Below, in pieces: positions 7,581 through 14,727 of a stretch of DNA of 14,727 nucleotides (position 1 is its first letter; each line of letters begins with the position of its first letter). Where the stretch lies: NCBI GenBank assembly GCA_002699335.1, contig PACG01000012.1:1-14727 (forward strand), given 5' to 3'. Both the position numbers and the translations under genes were made by a program. The DNA comes from Candidatus Poribacteria bacterium (GTDB lineage Bacteria; Poribacteria; WGA-4E; UBA9662). The notes beneath the pieces were generated by a model that did not search any database, was not told the DNA's origin, and saw only the letters and a list, made by a program, of their open reading frames with translations.

Positions 7581-9001
7581 TCGTTAACAGAGCCAACCTC
7601 GTTAACTCCTGACTGGGTGATCAACTGCGGGTCGAAATATTTGATGAAGGCGTGTTCAATCAGCAGGTCTGTATAAACTTTCCACTCTTTCTGAAACTTC
7701 TGATCCTTCAGATACAAGTTTATCTGCTCTTTCTCCTCCGTCGTTAATCCACTAGCTTGTCGATCCACAACCATAAAAATATGAATCCCTGAGGGGGTTT
7801 CAACCGGTTGACTATGAACGTCAACCTCCAGTGCTTTTACAACTTTTTGGATTTCAGGTGATAGACTGGACAAAGGTTGAAAACCTAAATCGCCTCCCCG
7901 TCGCTTGCCTTCTTTATCCGACTTATTGCCAGTAGATGAAACTTGACGATGCGTTTGAAGCACTTGATCAAAACTTGTGCCTTGATTGAGCTTTTTGGCC
8001 ATTTGGTTGGCCTGTTCCTGAGCTTTTGCTGTGGCTGTTTGACCGATCTCGAACGGAACTACAAAATATTGGAAAGATATTTGTTGATCAGTCTTTTCTT
8101 CAACTCTGAAAACATAGTAGCCCTCTGGTGATTTTACTGGCGAACTAATTTGACCAGAACTAAGATTAGATAGAGTGCCTTGAAAGATCTGGGACAGGTT
8201 CTCGATCTCGTCCAATGGGAGAGTAATTAATTTTCCGAGTGCCTTCTCGTGGCGAATCCGGGAGGAAGTTACCATTCGAACAGCAACCTCTTCAAAGTCA
8301 TCCCCTAGCGTTAAGTCAGCAATGGCGTCTTCGACCTTTTGTTGTGAAATTTCCAAATCCTCCAACGTTGGATGAAACGGCACAAAAATATGTTTCAGAT
8401 GAACCTCATCGGTTTTATCTGGAAATTGATCTCGATTCTTTTCAAAGAAGTCTTGAATCTCCCGATCCCGAACCTGTAGCTTGGGTAAGACCCGTTTCAT
8501 AATCAATTGCTCAGCCATCAGGTTTCGCTTGGTCTGTTCGCGAAAAGCCGGAAATGAGAATCCCTCTCGTTTCAATTGTTCGAGAAAGTCTGCTTCGGTT
8601 TTGATACCGGCACTTTCTTTAAATGAGTTAACCCGTTGATCGACCTCTTGTTCCGTCACCTGTATCTGATCCTTCAACGTTAGGGCCGTCTCAACCAACA
8701 GTAACTGACGAATGTATTGGTCCAGCAGTTGTGACCGGTCTTGTTCGGCTTGGTGGGTTGCCTCTTCACGGCTTACCCCATAGGCCCGCTGCAGTTCCAT
8801 TGATCTCTGTTTCGCTAGCGTTGTTAGCTCCCACTCGGTGATAATCTCGTTGTTGACCTGGGCGATAATCCGATCGAAGGTTTTGGCTTCGACTGAGACT
8901 AGGCCAAGTAGCAAGCCCATCAATGAGAGGTAGAAAAGTGCGATAATACAAACGCTAGTATTGTGTCGGAAACGAAATAGGGATTTAAATTTATACTTCA
9001 T
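7577..9001 (-). CDS. surA: SurA-like periplasmic chaperone with two parvulin domains
   Basis: SurA binds unfolded outer-membrane proteins in the periplasm and passes them to the BAM machinery; LptD is one of its best-known clients. Residues 17-39 are a signal peptide ending VEA. Residues 40-175 are the SurA N-terminal chaperone domain, opening with FDRIIAQVNNEIITEWEL, the family hallmark. Parvulin domain 1 covers about 198-302 (HLKHIFVPF to PEGYYVFRVEEK), domain 2 about 308-414 (GGDLGF, then SGIHIFMVVD), and the C-terminal helix about 420-455. At 474 residues it is slightly longer than E. coli SurA (428). Domain 1 keeps the first-strand His but has Tyr in place of the late His; domain 2 shows the reverse. 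AGGA at 9007-9010, five bases before the ATG, supports this start. It lies just upstream of lptD and overlaps it, the reverse of the E. coli lptD-surA order. Confidence 0.93.
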   Translation of the reverse strand: MKYKFKSLFRFRHNTSVCIIALFYLSLMGLLLGLVSVEAKTFDRIIAQVNNEIITEWELTTLAKQRSMELQRAYGVSREEATHQAEQDRSQLLDQYIRQLLLVETALTLKDQIQVTEQEVDQRVNSFKESAGIKTEADFLEQLKREGFSFPAFREQTKRNLMAEQLIMKRVLPKLQVRDREIQDFFEKNRDQFPDKTDEVHLKHIFVPFHPTLEDLEISQQKVEDAIADLTLGDDFEEVAVRMVTSSRIRHEKALGKLITLPLDEIENLSQIFQGTLSNLSSGQISSPVKSPEGYYVFRVEEKTDQQISFQYFVVPFEIGQTATAKAQEQANQMAKKLNQGTSFDQVLQTHRQVSSTGNKSDKEGKRRGGDLGFQPLSSLSPEIQKVVKALEVDVHSQPVETPSGIHIFMVVDRQASGLTTEEKEQINLYLKDQKFQKEWKVYTDLLIEHAFIKYFDPQLITQSGVNEVGSVNE

Positions 9002-9006
9002 CTTGA

Positions 9007-9010
9007 TCCT
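9007..9010 (-). promoter_or_regulatory. Ribosome binding site of surA
   Basis: AGGA on the minus strand lies five bases before the ATG at 8999-9001. It sits at the end of a short direct repeat (AGATTA AGATTA) in the leader. Confidence 0.6.
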
Positions 9011-9031
9011 AATCTTAATCTTGGAACAGAT

Positions 9032-9063
9032 GTTGTCACCGGCAGAAATCCCCCGGTGACAAC
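9032..9063 (-). promoter_or_regulatory. Perfect 11-bp inverted repeat in the surA leader
   Basis: GTTGTCACCGG at 9032-9042 is matched exactly by CCGGTGACAAC at 9053-9063, leaving a 10-base loop. The hairpin lies between the stop of the lipoprotein gene and the surA start and fills nearly half of that 78-base gap. On the minus strand no T-run follows, so it does not look like a standard intrinsic terminator. It could be a partial attenuator, an mRNA-stability or processing element, or a palindromic protein-binding site. The structure is certain; the function is unknown. Confidence 0.6.
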
Positions 9064-9079
9064 CATGTTGGTCAGGATA

Positions 9080-10093
9080 TTATTCTTCGTCCGCCGAGTC
9101 AGGCTCGTCGGATTCGGGAGCAACGGTGGCTGAATCCTCATCGGTATCAGTTGTATCCTCCGACTCCTCCTCAGTCGATGGTAGATCTATCCGATTGGCA
9201 AAGACCTGAACAGCCGCCTTTTGTTTTAACCCCTCCAACCACGCTTTTGTCAAATCTTCACGCAACTTCTCTTCCGCTGCGTAGGAAACGTCGTCCTTGA
9301 CCTCCTCGTACGGTTTTTGTCTCTCTTCTTGGTATTCTTCTTTCCGAAAGATCATGTAGTATTCATTACTTTGTACTTCGACTTCGATGATCTCCTTATT
9401 TATTTCACCAATTTGCAGATCAAAGGCTAGGTCCACAAATGGTTTTACGACTCCAGAAAAACTGTCGCGAGAGAAGAAGCCGGTGTCACCTGGTGAATTC
9501 GGGTCTGATCCGGGCCCTTCTAACTCGCCTTTTTCCGACAATTCCTTAGCGATCTCAGTAATATCTCGACCATCTTGGTGAATTTCGGTTAAGGCTTTTT
9601 CAGCTGTCTCTTTGTTAGAAACAGCGATACAGGTCACACGTACCTGCTCCGGGCTGACGTATTCACTTATATTAGCTTCATAGTATGCCTTAAAATCAGC
9701 CTCTGTCGGCTTGACTTTCTGCTCAACTTCAATACCGGTGATTTTCTCGACCATCAGCTCGTGCAAATACTCCTGCACCTTCTTTTGAATCTTTCCGTCT
9801 TGATCGAGATCTTGCTCCTTAGCCATCATTAAAATCAGCCGACTTTCTGCCATTAGCGTCATATACTCTTCTAATCCCTCTTTAGTTTCTGAGTATTGTT
9901 TCTGCTTGTATTCTGGCAATTCGCTAATCTCTTGCATCATCTCTTCTAGCGTAATCTGGTGCTTGCCTTTCCACTCAAACTCCGCGATTACGGTTCCCTC
10001 AACGGCATTGGCTTTACCACCACAACCGGATAGCGTTACCGACAGAATTAGCAATAGGTGCCAACAAAAGACTCGGTTGAGACAATTCTTCAT
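9080..10093 (-). CDS. Parvulin-like (PrsA/SurA-type) lipoprotein chaperone
   Basis: This is a 337-residue lipoprotein. The lipobox LSGC (Cys24) follows a hydrophobic run, and the residue after Cys is Gly rather than Asp, which under the Lol rule of proteobacteria predicts the outer membrane. Residues 37-145 form a helical chaperone-like segment (EADFKAYYEANISEYV is the usual lead into a parvulin domain). Residues 150-252 are a divergent parvulin domain with PGDTGFFSRD and FDLQIGEI, ending EYYMIFRKEE. The first-strand His is replaced (RVTCIAV) and the late GYH motif is EYY, so isomerase activity is doubtful and a chaperone role is more likely. Residues 306-337 are a disordered tail of Glu, Asp, Ser and Thr. 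It is a clear paralogue of the upstream LysM protein. The ATG overlaps that gene's stop and has a strong AAGGAGG ribosome site at 10101-10107. Confidence 0.85.
   Translation of the reverse strand: MKNCLNRVFCWHLLLILSVTLSGCGGKANAVEGTVIAEFEWKGKHQITLEEMMQEISELPEYKQKQYSETKEGLEEYMTLMAESRLILMMAKEQDLDQDGKIQKKVQEYLHELMVEKITGIEVEQKVKPTEADFKAYYEANISEYVSPEQVRVTCIAVSNKETAEKALTEIHQDGRDITEIAKELSEKGELEGPGSDPNSPGDTGFFSRDSFSGVVKPFVDLAFDLQIGEINKEIIEVEVQSNEYYMIFRKEEYQEERQKPYEEVKDDVSYAAEEKLREDLTKAWLEGLKQKAAVQVFANRIDLPSTEEESEDTTDTDEDSATVAPESDEPDSADEE
10090..10093 (-). promoter_or_regulatory. ATGA overlap joining the two paralogous parvulin genes
   Basis: The ATG of the lipoprotein gene (10091-10093) overlaps the TGA of the LysM-parvulin gene (10090-10092). 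This is the second such overlap in the cluster and supports a single transcript. Confidence 0.65.
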
Positions 10094-11367
10094 TCTGTTT
10101 CCTCCTTAGAAGTTTCTTCTGTTTGGTCTGCGTCTTCACCATCGGTTTCCTCAGCGGCCTCTTCTTCCGTTGGTTTGTCCGGCACCGGAATCAACTCTGG
10201 ATAGAGTTTTAACTTTCCTTTTTTAGTCACTTCGTCGACCCAAGACAGAATCCGTTCTCGCTTTTTCTGTTGCTCAATAATGGTGACAATACTGTCTTTC
10301 ACTTCGTCAAAGGTTTCCTGTCGGGATGGTTTTTGCTCTTCTTTGCGGAAGATCAAGTAATAGACATCATCTCCGATATCGAGTTCCATCTGTTCTTCCG
10401 TTACCACACCTATTTCCATGTCGAATAGTGCATTGACGAACGGCATCCAGTTTTCACTAGCGTCTCTGGTAAAGAACCCTGTATTACCTGGATCGGAGGG
10501 GCCGTCTCCGGGCCCACGAAGATCGTTCTTAAACTTCTCTGCAATCTCGGCAATGTCGTCTCCCTCCTGGAGCATAGCATAAGCTTCTTCAGCCTTATTT
10601 TCATCCAAAAGGGAAACGCAGGTAGCACGAACCGTCTCTTCTTCTACGTATTCCTCTTTGTGGGCTTCGTAGTAGTCCACCAACTCCGGCTCGGTGTAGG
10701 CAACTTTTTCGTCCACTTCAACTTCTGTTAGCTTTTCTACCAACAGTTGATTTCGATAATCTTCTGCCTTGTGCAGTAGATCTTCATCTTCGTGGAATCC
10801 TGCTGATTCTGCTGCTAATAGTTTTAACTTCTCACTCAAGAGTTCTTGCAGGTACTCCACTTTGCCTTCTTCATTGTTGTAATTTTCCTGCCGATAACCA
10901 GGTAAATCTTGAAAGGCTGTGACAAATTCTGAGTTGGTCATCTGGTGTTTTTTCCCGTCCCACTCGTATTCGAGTACTGCCACATCAACAAATTTGGCGG
11001 CACTGAACATTACAGGGAAAGTTCCAACAGACAGCGGGATTGTTGATCCTGAGCCGATTGGTGCATTTAGACGCACTCGAAGGTTGTCACCTGGACAAAT
11101 TAAATTAGGATTGGTAAAGCGATTGTCTTTCCGAAATAGTCGCCACTGTTGCCCCTGGCCATAATATTTACCAGCTAGGTTCCAAAGTGTATCACCAGAT
11201 TGGATGGCCACTGTTTTAGTTTGATGAAAAGACTGGATTGGTACAATTTTAGACTCCGCTACCGGCAACGTCAGGCCAATAGTTAAGATAAAAAGAAGTG
11301 GGCTGATCCACTTTTTCTGAAATTCCCAGCTACTAAAGATATAGCTGACATTAAAAGTACGTTTCAA
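10090..11367 (-). CDS. LysM-domain protein with a parvulin-like chaperone domain
   Basis: This is a 425-residue exported protein. Residues 22-39 are hydrophobic (PLLFILTIGLTLPVAES), acting as a signal peptide or uncleaved anchor. Residues 51-100 are a LysM domain (VAIQSGDTLWNLAGKYYG, then NPNLICPGDNLRV), which binds peptidoglycan glycan chains. Residues 130-245 are a helical segment, and 246-343 a divergent parvulin domain (PGNTGFFTRD, MEIGVV, YYLIFRKEE). From about 132 to 392 it aligns with the next gene's lipoprotein, including the opening E(F/Y)EWxGK and the VEKxTxxEV motif. As there, both usual parvulin His positions are changed (RATCVSL and VYYLIF). The last 27 residues are acidic and disordered. 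The start is TTG, supported by AAAGGGAG seven bases upstream. Inferred role: a wall-tethered holdase for exported proteins. Confidence 0.85.
   Translation of the reverse strand: MKRTFNVSYIFSSWEFQKKWISPLLFILTIGLTLPVAESKIVPIQSFHQTKTVAIQSGDTLWNLAGKYYGQGQQWRLFRKDNRFTNPNLICPGDNLRVRLNAPIGSGSTIPLSVGTFPVMFSAAKFVDVAVLEYEWDGKKHQMTNSEFVTAFQDLPGYRQENYNNEEGKVEYLQELLSEKLKLLAAESAGFHEDEDLLHKAEDYRNQLLVEKLTEVEVDEKVAYTEPELVDYYEAHKEEYVEEETVRATCVSLLDENKAEEAYAMLQEGDDIAEIAEKFKNDLRGPGDGPSDPGNTGFFTRDASENWMPFVNALFDMEIGVVTEEQMELDIGDDVYYLIFRKEEQKPSRQETFDEVKDSIVTIIEQQKKRERILSWVDEVTKKGKLKLYPELIPVPDKPTEEEAAEETDGEDADQTEETSKEETE
10101..10107 (-). promoter_or_regulatory. Strong ribosome binding site of the lipoprotein gene
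   Basis: AAGGAGG sits seven bases before the ATG at 10093. It lies inside the last codons of the upstream gene, where it encodes Lys-Glu-Glu of the acidic tail. Unlike the surA-lptD junction, initiation here need not depend on coupling. Confidence 0.75.
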
Positions 11368-11374
11368 ACAGTTT

Positions 11375-11382
11375 CTCCCTTT
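11375..11382 (-). promoter_or_regulatory. Ribosome binding site fixing the TTG start of the LysM-parvulin gene
   Basis: AAAGGGAG lies seven bases before a TTG codon at 11365-11367. No in-frame ATG near the signal sequence has a comparable site, so this decides the start. Confidence 0.6.
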
Positions 11383-11421
11383 AGTTAATTTAGTTGATTC
11401 TTCAAAGTTTAAGCCCTGATG

Positions 11422-11444
11422 TTTGGCTAATTTAATGCGCCAAA
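11422..11444 (-). terminator. Weak hairpin downstream of mfd
   Basis: TTTGGC and GCCAAA arms (11422-11427 and 11439-11444) enclose an 11-base A/T-rich loop, with three more pairs possible across a small bulge. No T-run follows on the minus strand. It may be a weak terminator or pause site in the 95-base gap between mfd and the next gene, or chance. No clear promoter is seen in this gap. Confidence 0.2.
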
Positions 11445-11462
11445 TCAGACCAGACCTTAATA

Positions 11463-14400
11463 CTAAGCTGCTTCGATTTTTTCTAATACACTCCGAAATA
11501 TAGTGATGAGGCTTTTCCCCCTGAGCCCTTTGGTATTGATCGTCAGTTGAGCGGGTGGTTCAAGACTGAGTCGTCGATCCTGCCGAATTAGTTTAATAAT
11601 CCGTTGTGGGTCAACCTTCGCTTTTTGAAGATCGAACAAAACCTTTATATTTTCTCTTGCTGATGCGATTTTGTCAATGCCCATTTGCTGACATTGTTGT
11701 TTGAGGATAGCTATTTCAAGCAGCATTTCGACTGGCTCTGGCACATGTCCAAATCGATCTTTCAGTTCTGCAGTTAGTTCGGATAGATCTCCTTCGTTTT
11801 TGACCGCTGCAATTTTCTTATAGAGCGAAACTTTTTGGCGACTATCCGGTACATAATCATCAGGCAAATAGGCTTCAACCGGTAGGTCGATCTTTATCTC
11901 TACCTCTTCGACCAGTTTTTCACCTTTCAGTTTCCTAACTGCATCGTCTAACATCCGGCAGTAAAGGTCATAGCCCACTGCCGCGATATGACCGTGTTGT
12001 TCTTGCCCCAAAATGTCTCCAGCCCCACGGATCTCCAAATCCCGCAACGCAATTTTAAATCCAGAACCAAGATCTGTAAATTCTTCAATCACCCGTAAAC
12101 GTTTTTGTGCACCTTCCGTAATCGCTTTCTCCGCAGGATAAAATAGGTACCCGTAGGCTTGATAGCGGTCTCGTCCAACTCGGCCTCGGAGCTGGTACAG
12201 TTGGGCTAGGCCAAGTGCATCGGCCCGATTGATGAGAATTGTATTGACGTTCGGAATATCAATGCCCGACTCAATGATGGTAGTACAAACCAAAATATCG
12301 TACTGGTGATCCATAAAATCCAGGATTACCTTTTCCAATTGGCGCTCCGGCATCTGTCCATGTCCGACAGCGCATCTGGCTTGTGGGACTAACCGCTTGA
12401 TCGAACTAGCGATGCTCAAGATGGTCTGAACTCGATTGTGGACAAAGAAGACCTGCCCTCCTCGGTCTATCTCTTGCAAGATACTGTCACGGATAATATC
12501 TGTATTGTATTCCATAACATAAGTTTCAATGGGAAGCCGATTCTCTGGAGGCGTGTTGATCAAACTTAGATCACGCATCCCAACCATGGACATATTTAGC
12601 GTTCGGGGAATCGGTGTCGCCGTCAATGTCAAGACGTCGATGGTTTGTCTCATTTGTTTGATTTGTTCTTTGTGCTTGACGCCAAATCGGTGTTCCTCAT
12701 CCACGATCAGCAAACCTAGATCGTGAAACTGAACCGATTTGGAGAGGAGGCTGTGCGTACCGACAACAATATCAACGGTACCTCTCTTTAACCCTTCTTT
12801 AACTCTTTTATTCTCCTTGTCGGTACGCAACCGGCTTAGCATCTCTATATTAATCGGGAATTCCTGAAACCGTTTGGTAAAAGTTGTTAGGTGTTGCAGA
12901 CATAAAACAGTGGTTGGCACAAGTATCGCTACTTGTTTACCCGCTGCTGCAGACTTGAAAGCAGCCCTCATCGCAACCTCTGTTTTGCCATACCCCACGT
13001 CGCCACAGATTAAACGGTCCATCGGTTGTGGGCGTTCCATGTCGGCTTTGATGTCCTCAATAGCAGTTAGTTGATCCGGTGTTTCCCGGTAAGGGAACAA
13101 GGCCTCGAATTCCTGTTGCCAGGGAGAATCTGCCGGAAAAGTAACCCCCTGCGAACTTTCTCGGATAGCATAGAGTTCCAGTAATTCCGCAGCCATCTTC
13201 TCAATAGAAGCTCTAGCTTTAGCTTTGGTGCGACGCCAGGTCGTTCCACCGAGTCGGTCAACGCGGGGTTTATACTCTTCGTCTCGACCACCAATATATT
13301 GGTGTACCAGGTCTATCTGATAAGTCGGCACATAGAGCGTATTTTCGTCCTGATACTTAATTATTAGAAAATCCTGAAGTTTTCCATCCACTTCCAGCCT
13401 TTGGACCCCTTCATAACGACCGATACCGTGAGAGACATGAACCACGTAATCACCTACCTGCAAGTCAATCATACTCAGTATCGGTACGCCCTGTTGACGC
13501 GCTGGTTTTTGCTGGCGACCAAGTAGTGGATTATGATTTTGACTAAAGATTTCGTGGTCTGAAACTACAGCCCACTGCTGATCTCGGCTAACAAAGCCTT
13601 GACTCAGTCCACCGGCCTCCAGTTCCAAACTTGACCATAGCAACTCCCGATCTTCTAGGATCCGGGTCATCCGCTTGACGGAAGTTTCATTCTCACAATA
13701 GATGTCAATCTGAAATCCCTGTTCAGTCCACTTTTTAAGTTGCTCGATATTTTCCTGATAGTTCCCTCTTTGTAAATCGGGGGCACTGAAGTTAAAATCA
13801 AAGAACTGGGTCTGGTCCGAAAGTTCTGCTGGGGGAGGTGCGAGTGCCGTCTGAATCAAATTGAAATTCTCCAGGTTTTCCAGTACCTGTTGGTAGTCAG
13901 CAAATACCTCCGATGGATTAACCATAAACTGATCTAAATCCTGTTTTTTTTGGAATACTGTTTCCAGTTGGGTTAGCGTTTTCTTGGCTTCATGTGCGGT
14001 CCAATTCGGCTCCACTAGCAAGATAGAAGACTGAGGCGGAAAATAGTCATATAGTCGATCTAAATCCGGATAGAGTTTCGGGTGGAGGCCCTCGATACCA
14101 TCGAGAATATCTGTTGATTGGTCGTAGTTTTGCCAACCTTCAACCTTCTCTGTTATCTCGCTAATCGCTTCCTGATAACGAGGTGAAGTGTAGGTTTGTT
14201 TAGCGACAGTTGCGAATGTGTGCCAATGGCCTATAACTTCAGGGCTGAAAATCGTTTCGCTTGCGGGACTGAGCATAGCCTGTTCTAAGGTTTGAATAGA
14301 TCTTTGTGTGCCAATATCAAAAGTTCGAATCGCCTCGATCTCATCCCCAAAAAAATCGAAACGAAGCGGATACTCGGCGGTCATTGGATATAGGTCTAAA

Positions 14401-14727
14401 ATATTCCCTCGATAGGAAAAGGTACCTTTGGTTTCTACCATATCAGCGGGTTGGTAGCCATAATCCAGAAGATTCCCTATCATCTGTTGTGGGTCAACTT
14501 CATCTCCCACCAGAAAGGTCCGAAATGTCGGTTCTAGCACTGACTTTGGTGTTAACCCCTGTAACAAAGCTCGGATTGAAACCGCAACCACGACTGGCGA
14601 TTCGCCTGTAGGCTGAAATAGCTTTTGTAGGCAGATTAGCCGTTCAACGGCAACTTTTTTAGGAGGCGAAACGCCATCAAAAATAAAGTTCTGGAAAATG
14701 TGGAGGAAAGTTCTGGAAAAAAGCAAG
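11463..14727 (-). CDS. mfd: Transcription-repair coupling factor Mfd (N-terminus off window)
   Basis: Mfd removes RNA polymerase stalled at DNA lesions and recruits UvrA for excision repair in the cytoplasm. The frame is open to the right edge and gives 1087 residues; against 1148 in E. coli, roughly the first 60-100 residues are missing. Numbered from the edge, 70-150 is the UvrB-like region (YRGNILDLYP, FFGDEIEAIRTFD). About 423-490 is the RNA-polymerase-interaction domain (GDYVVHVSHGIGRYEG, YVPTYQIDLV). 540-900 is the translocase, with Walker A GDVGYGKT, Walker B DEEHRFG, motif III TATPIPRTL and motif VI QLRGRVGRDRYQAYGY. About 940-1060 is the TRCF C-terminal domain. The key ATPase motifs look intact. 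The first codon at the edge is TTG, but family comparison says it is internal, not a start. mfd next to parvulin and surA genes is a gene order I recall from other diderm lineages. Confidence 0.96.
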   Translation of the reverse strand, partial: LLFSRTFLHIFQNFIFDGVSPPKKVAVERLICLQKLFQPTGESPVVVAVSIRALLQGLTPKSVLEPTFRTFLVGDEVDPQQMIGNLLDYGYQPADMVETKGTFSYRGNILDLYPMTAEYPLRFDFFGDEIEAIRTFDIGTQRSIQTLEQAMLSPASETIFSPEVIGHWHTFATVAKQTYTSPRYQEAISEITEKVEGWQNYDQSTDILDGIEGLHPKLYPDLDRLYDYFPPQSSILLVEPNWTAHEAKKTLTQLETVFQKKQDLDQFMVNPSEVFADYQQVLENLENFNLIQTALAPPPAELSDQTQFFDFNFSAPDLQRGNYQENIEQLKKWTEQGFQIDIYCENETSVKRMTRILEDRELLWSSLELEAGGLSQGFVSRDQQWAVVSDHEIFSQNHNPLLGRQQKPARQQGVPILSMIDLQVGDYVVHVSHGIGRYEGVQRLEVDGKLQDFLIIKYQDENTLYVPTYQIDLVHQYIGGRDEEYKPRVDRLGGTTWRRTKAKARASIEKMAAELLELYAIRESSQGVTFPADSPWQQEFEALFPYRETPDQLTAIEDIKADMERPQPMDRLICGDVGYGKTEVAMRAAFKSAAAGKQVAILVPTTVLCLQHLTTFTKRFQEFPINIEMLSRLRTDKENKRVKEGLKRGTVDIVVGTHSLLSKSVQFHDLGLLIVDEEHRFGVKHKEQIKQMRQTIDVLTLTATPIPRTLNMSMVGMRDLSLINTPPENRLPIETYVMEYNTDIIRDSILQEIDRGGQVFFVHNRVQTILSIASSIKRLVPQARCAVGHGQMPERQLEKVILDFMDHQYDILVCTTIIESGIDIPNVNTILINRADALGLAQLYQLRGRVGRDRYQAYGYLFYPAEKAITEGAQKRLRVIEEFTDLGSGFKIALRDLEIRGAGDILGQEQHGHIAAVGYDLYCRMLDDAVRKLKGEKLVEEVEIKIDLPVEAYLPDDYVPDSRQKVSLYKKIAAVKNEGDLSELTAELKDRFGHVPEPVEMLLEIAILKQQCQQMGIDKIASARENIKVLFDLQKAKVDPQRIIKLIRQDRRLSLEPPAQLTINTKGLRGKSLITIFRSVLEKIEAA

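Noticed and set aside
14700..14726. TTG at the right edge as the true start of Mfd.
   Set aside because: Family comparison shows that the N-terminal residues before the UvrB-like region are missing, and the frame stays open to the edge.

Overview
The window is a compact block of chromosomal genes that all read on the minus strand. In transcription order (right to left) they are: the 3' part of mfd; a LysM-plus-parvulin protein; a parvulin-like lipoprotein; a SurA homologue; an LptD with an insertion; and the 5' part of a very large secreted Ig-repeat protein. The genes point to a diderm bacterium with an LPS-type outer membrane, because LptD, SurA and an outer-membrane-type lipoprotein signal are all present. 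Base composition is moderate and even across the window. I see no transposase, integrase, tRNA or CRISPR array. The phylum cannot be fixed from these genes alone; the proteins look divergent, as expected of a poorly cultured lineage.

Layout. At 11463-14727 lies the transcription-repair coupling factor Mfd, with its N-terminus off the right edge. After a 95-base gap come two tandem paralogues (10090-11367 and 9080-10093). One carries a peptidoglycan-binding LysM domain and the other a lipid-anchor signal, and they are joined by an ATGA overlap. A 78-base gap holding a perfect 11-bp inverted repeat precedes surA (7577-9001), whose stop overlaps the start of lptD (3768-7580), again as ATGA. A 172-base gap then leads to a 1198-codon open frame (3595 down to base 1, unfinished) for an exported protein built of about ten Ig-like repeats.

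How the genes fit together. The four central genes make an outer-membrane assembly set. Two anchored parvulin-like chaperones and SurA would escort unfolded outer-membrane proteins, and LptD is the LPS translocon and a classical SurA client. The most striking feature is in LptD: about 400 residues are inserted into the beta-barrel at what looks like a periplasmic turn. The insert contains two clear parvulin (rotamase-like) domains and part of a third, so this LptD seems to carry its own SurA-like chaperone arm. With the neighbours, six or seven parvulin-like domains are encoded within about 6 kb, and by eye none keeps both conserved parvulin histidines.

The Ig-repeat gene may share the transcript or have its own weak promoter. 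Its product could be a surface or extracellular client of this machinery, but that is only an inference from position.
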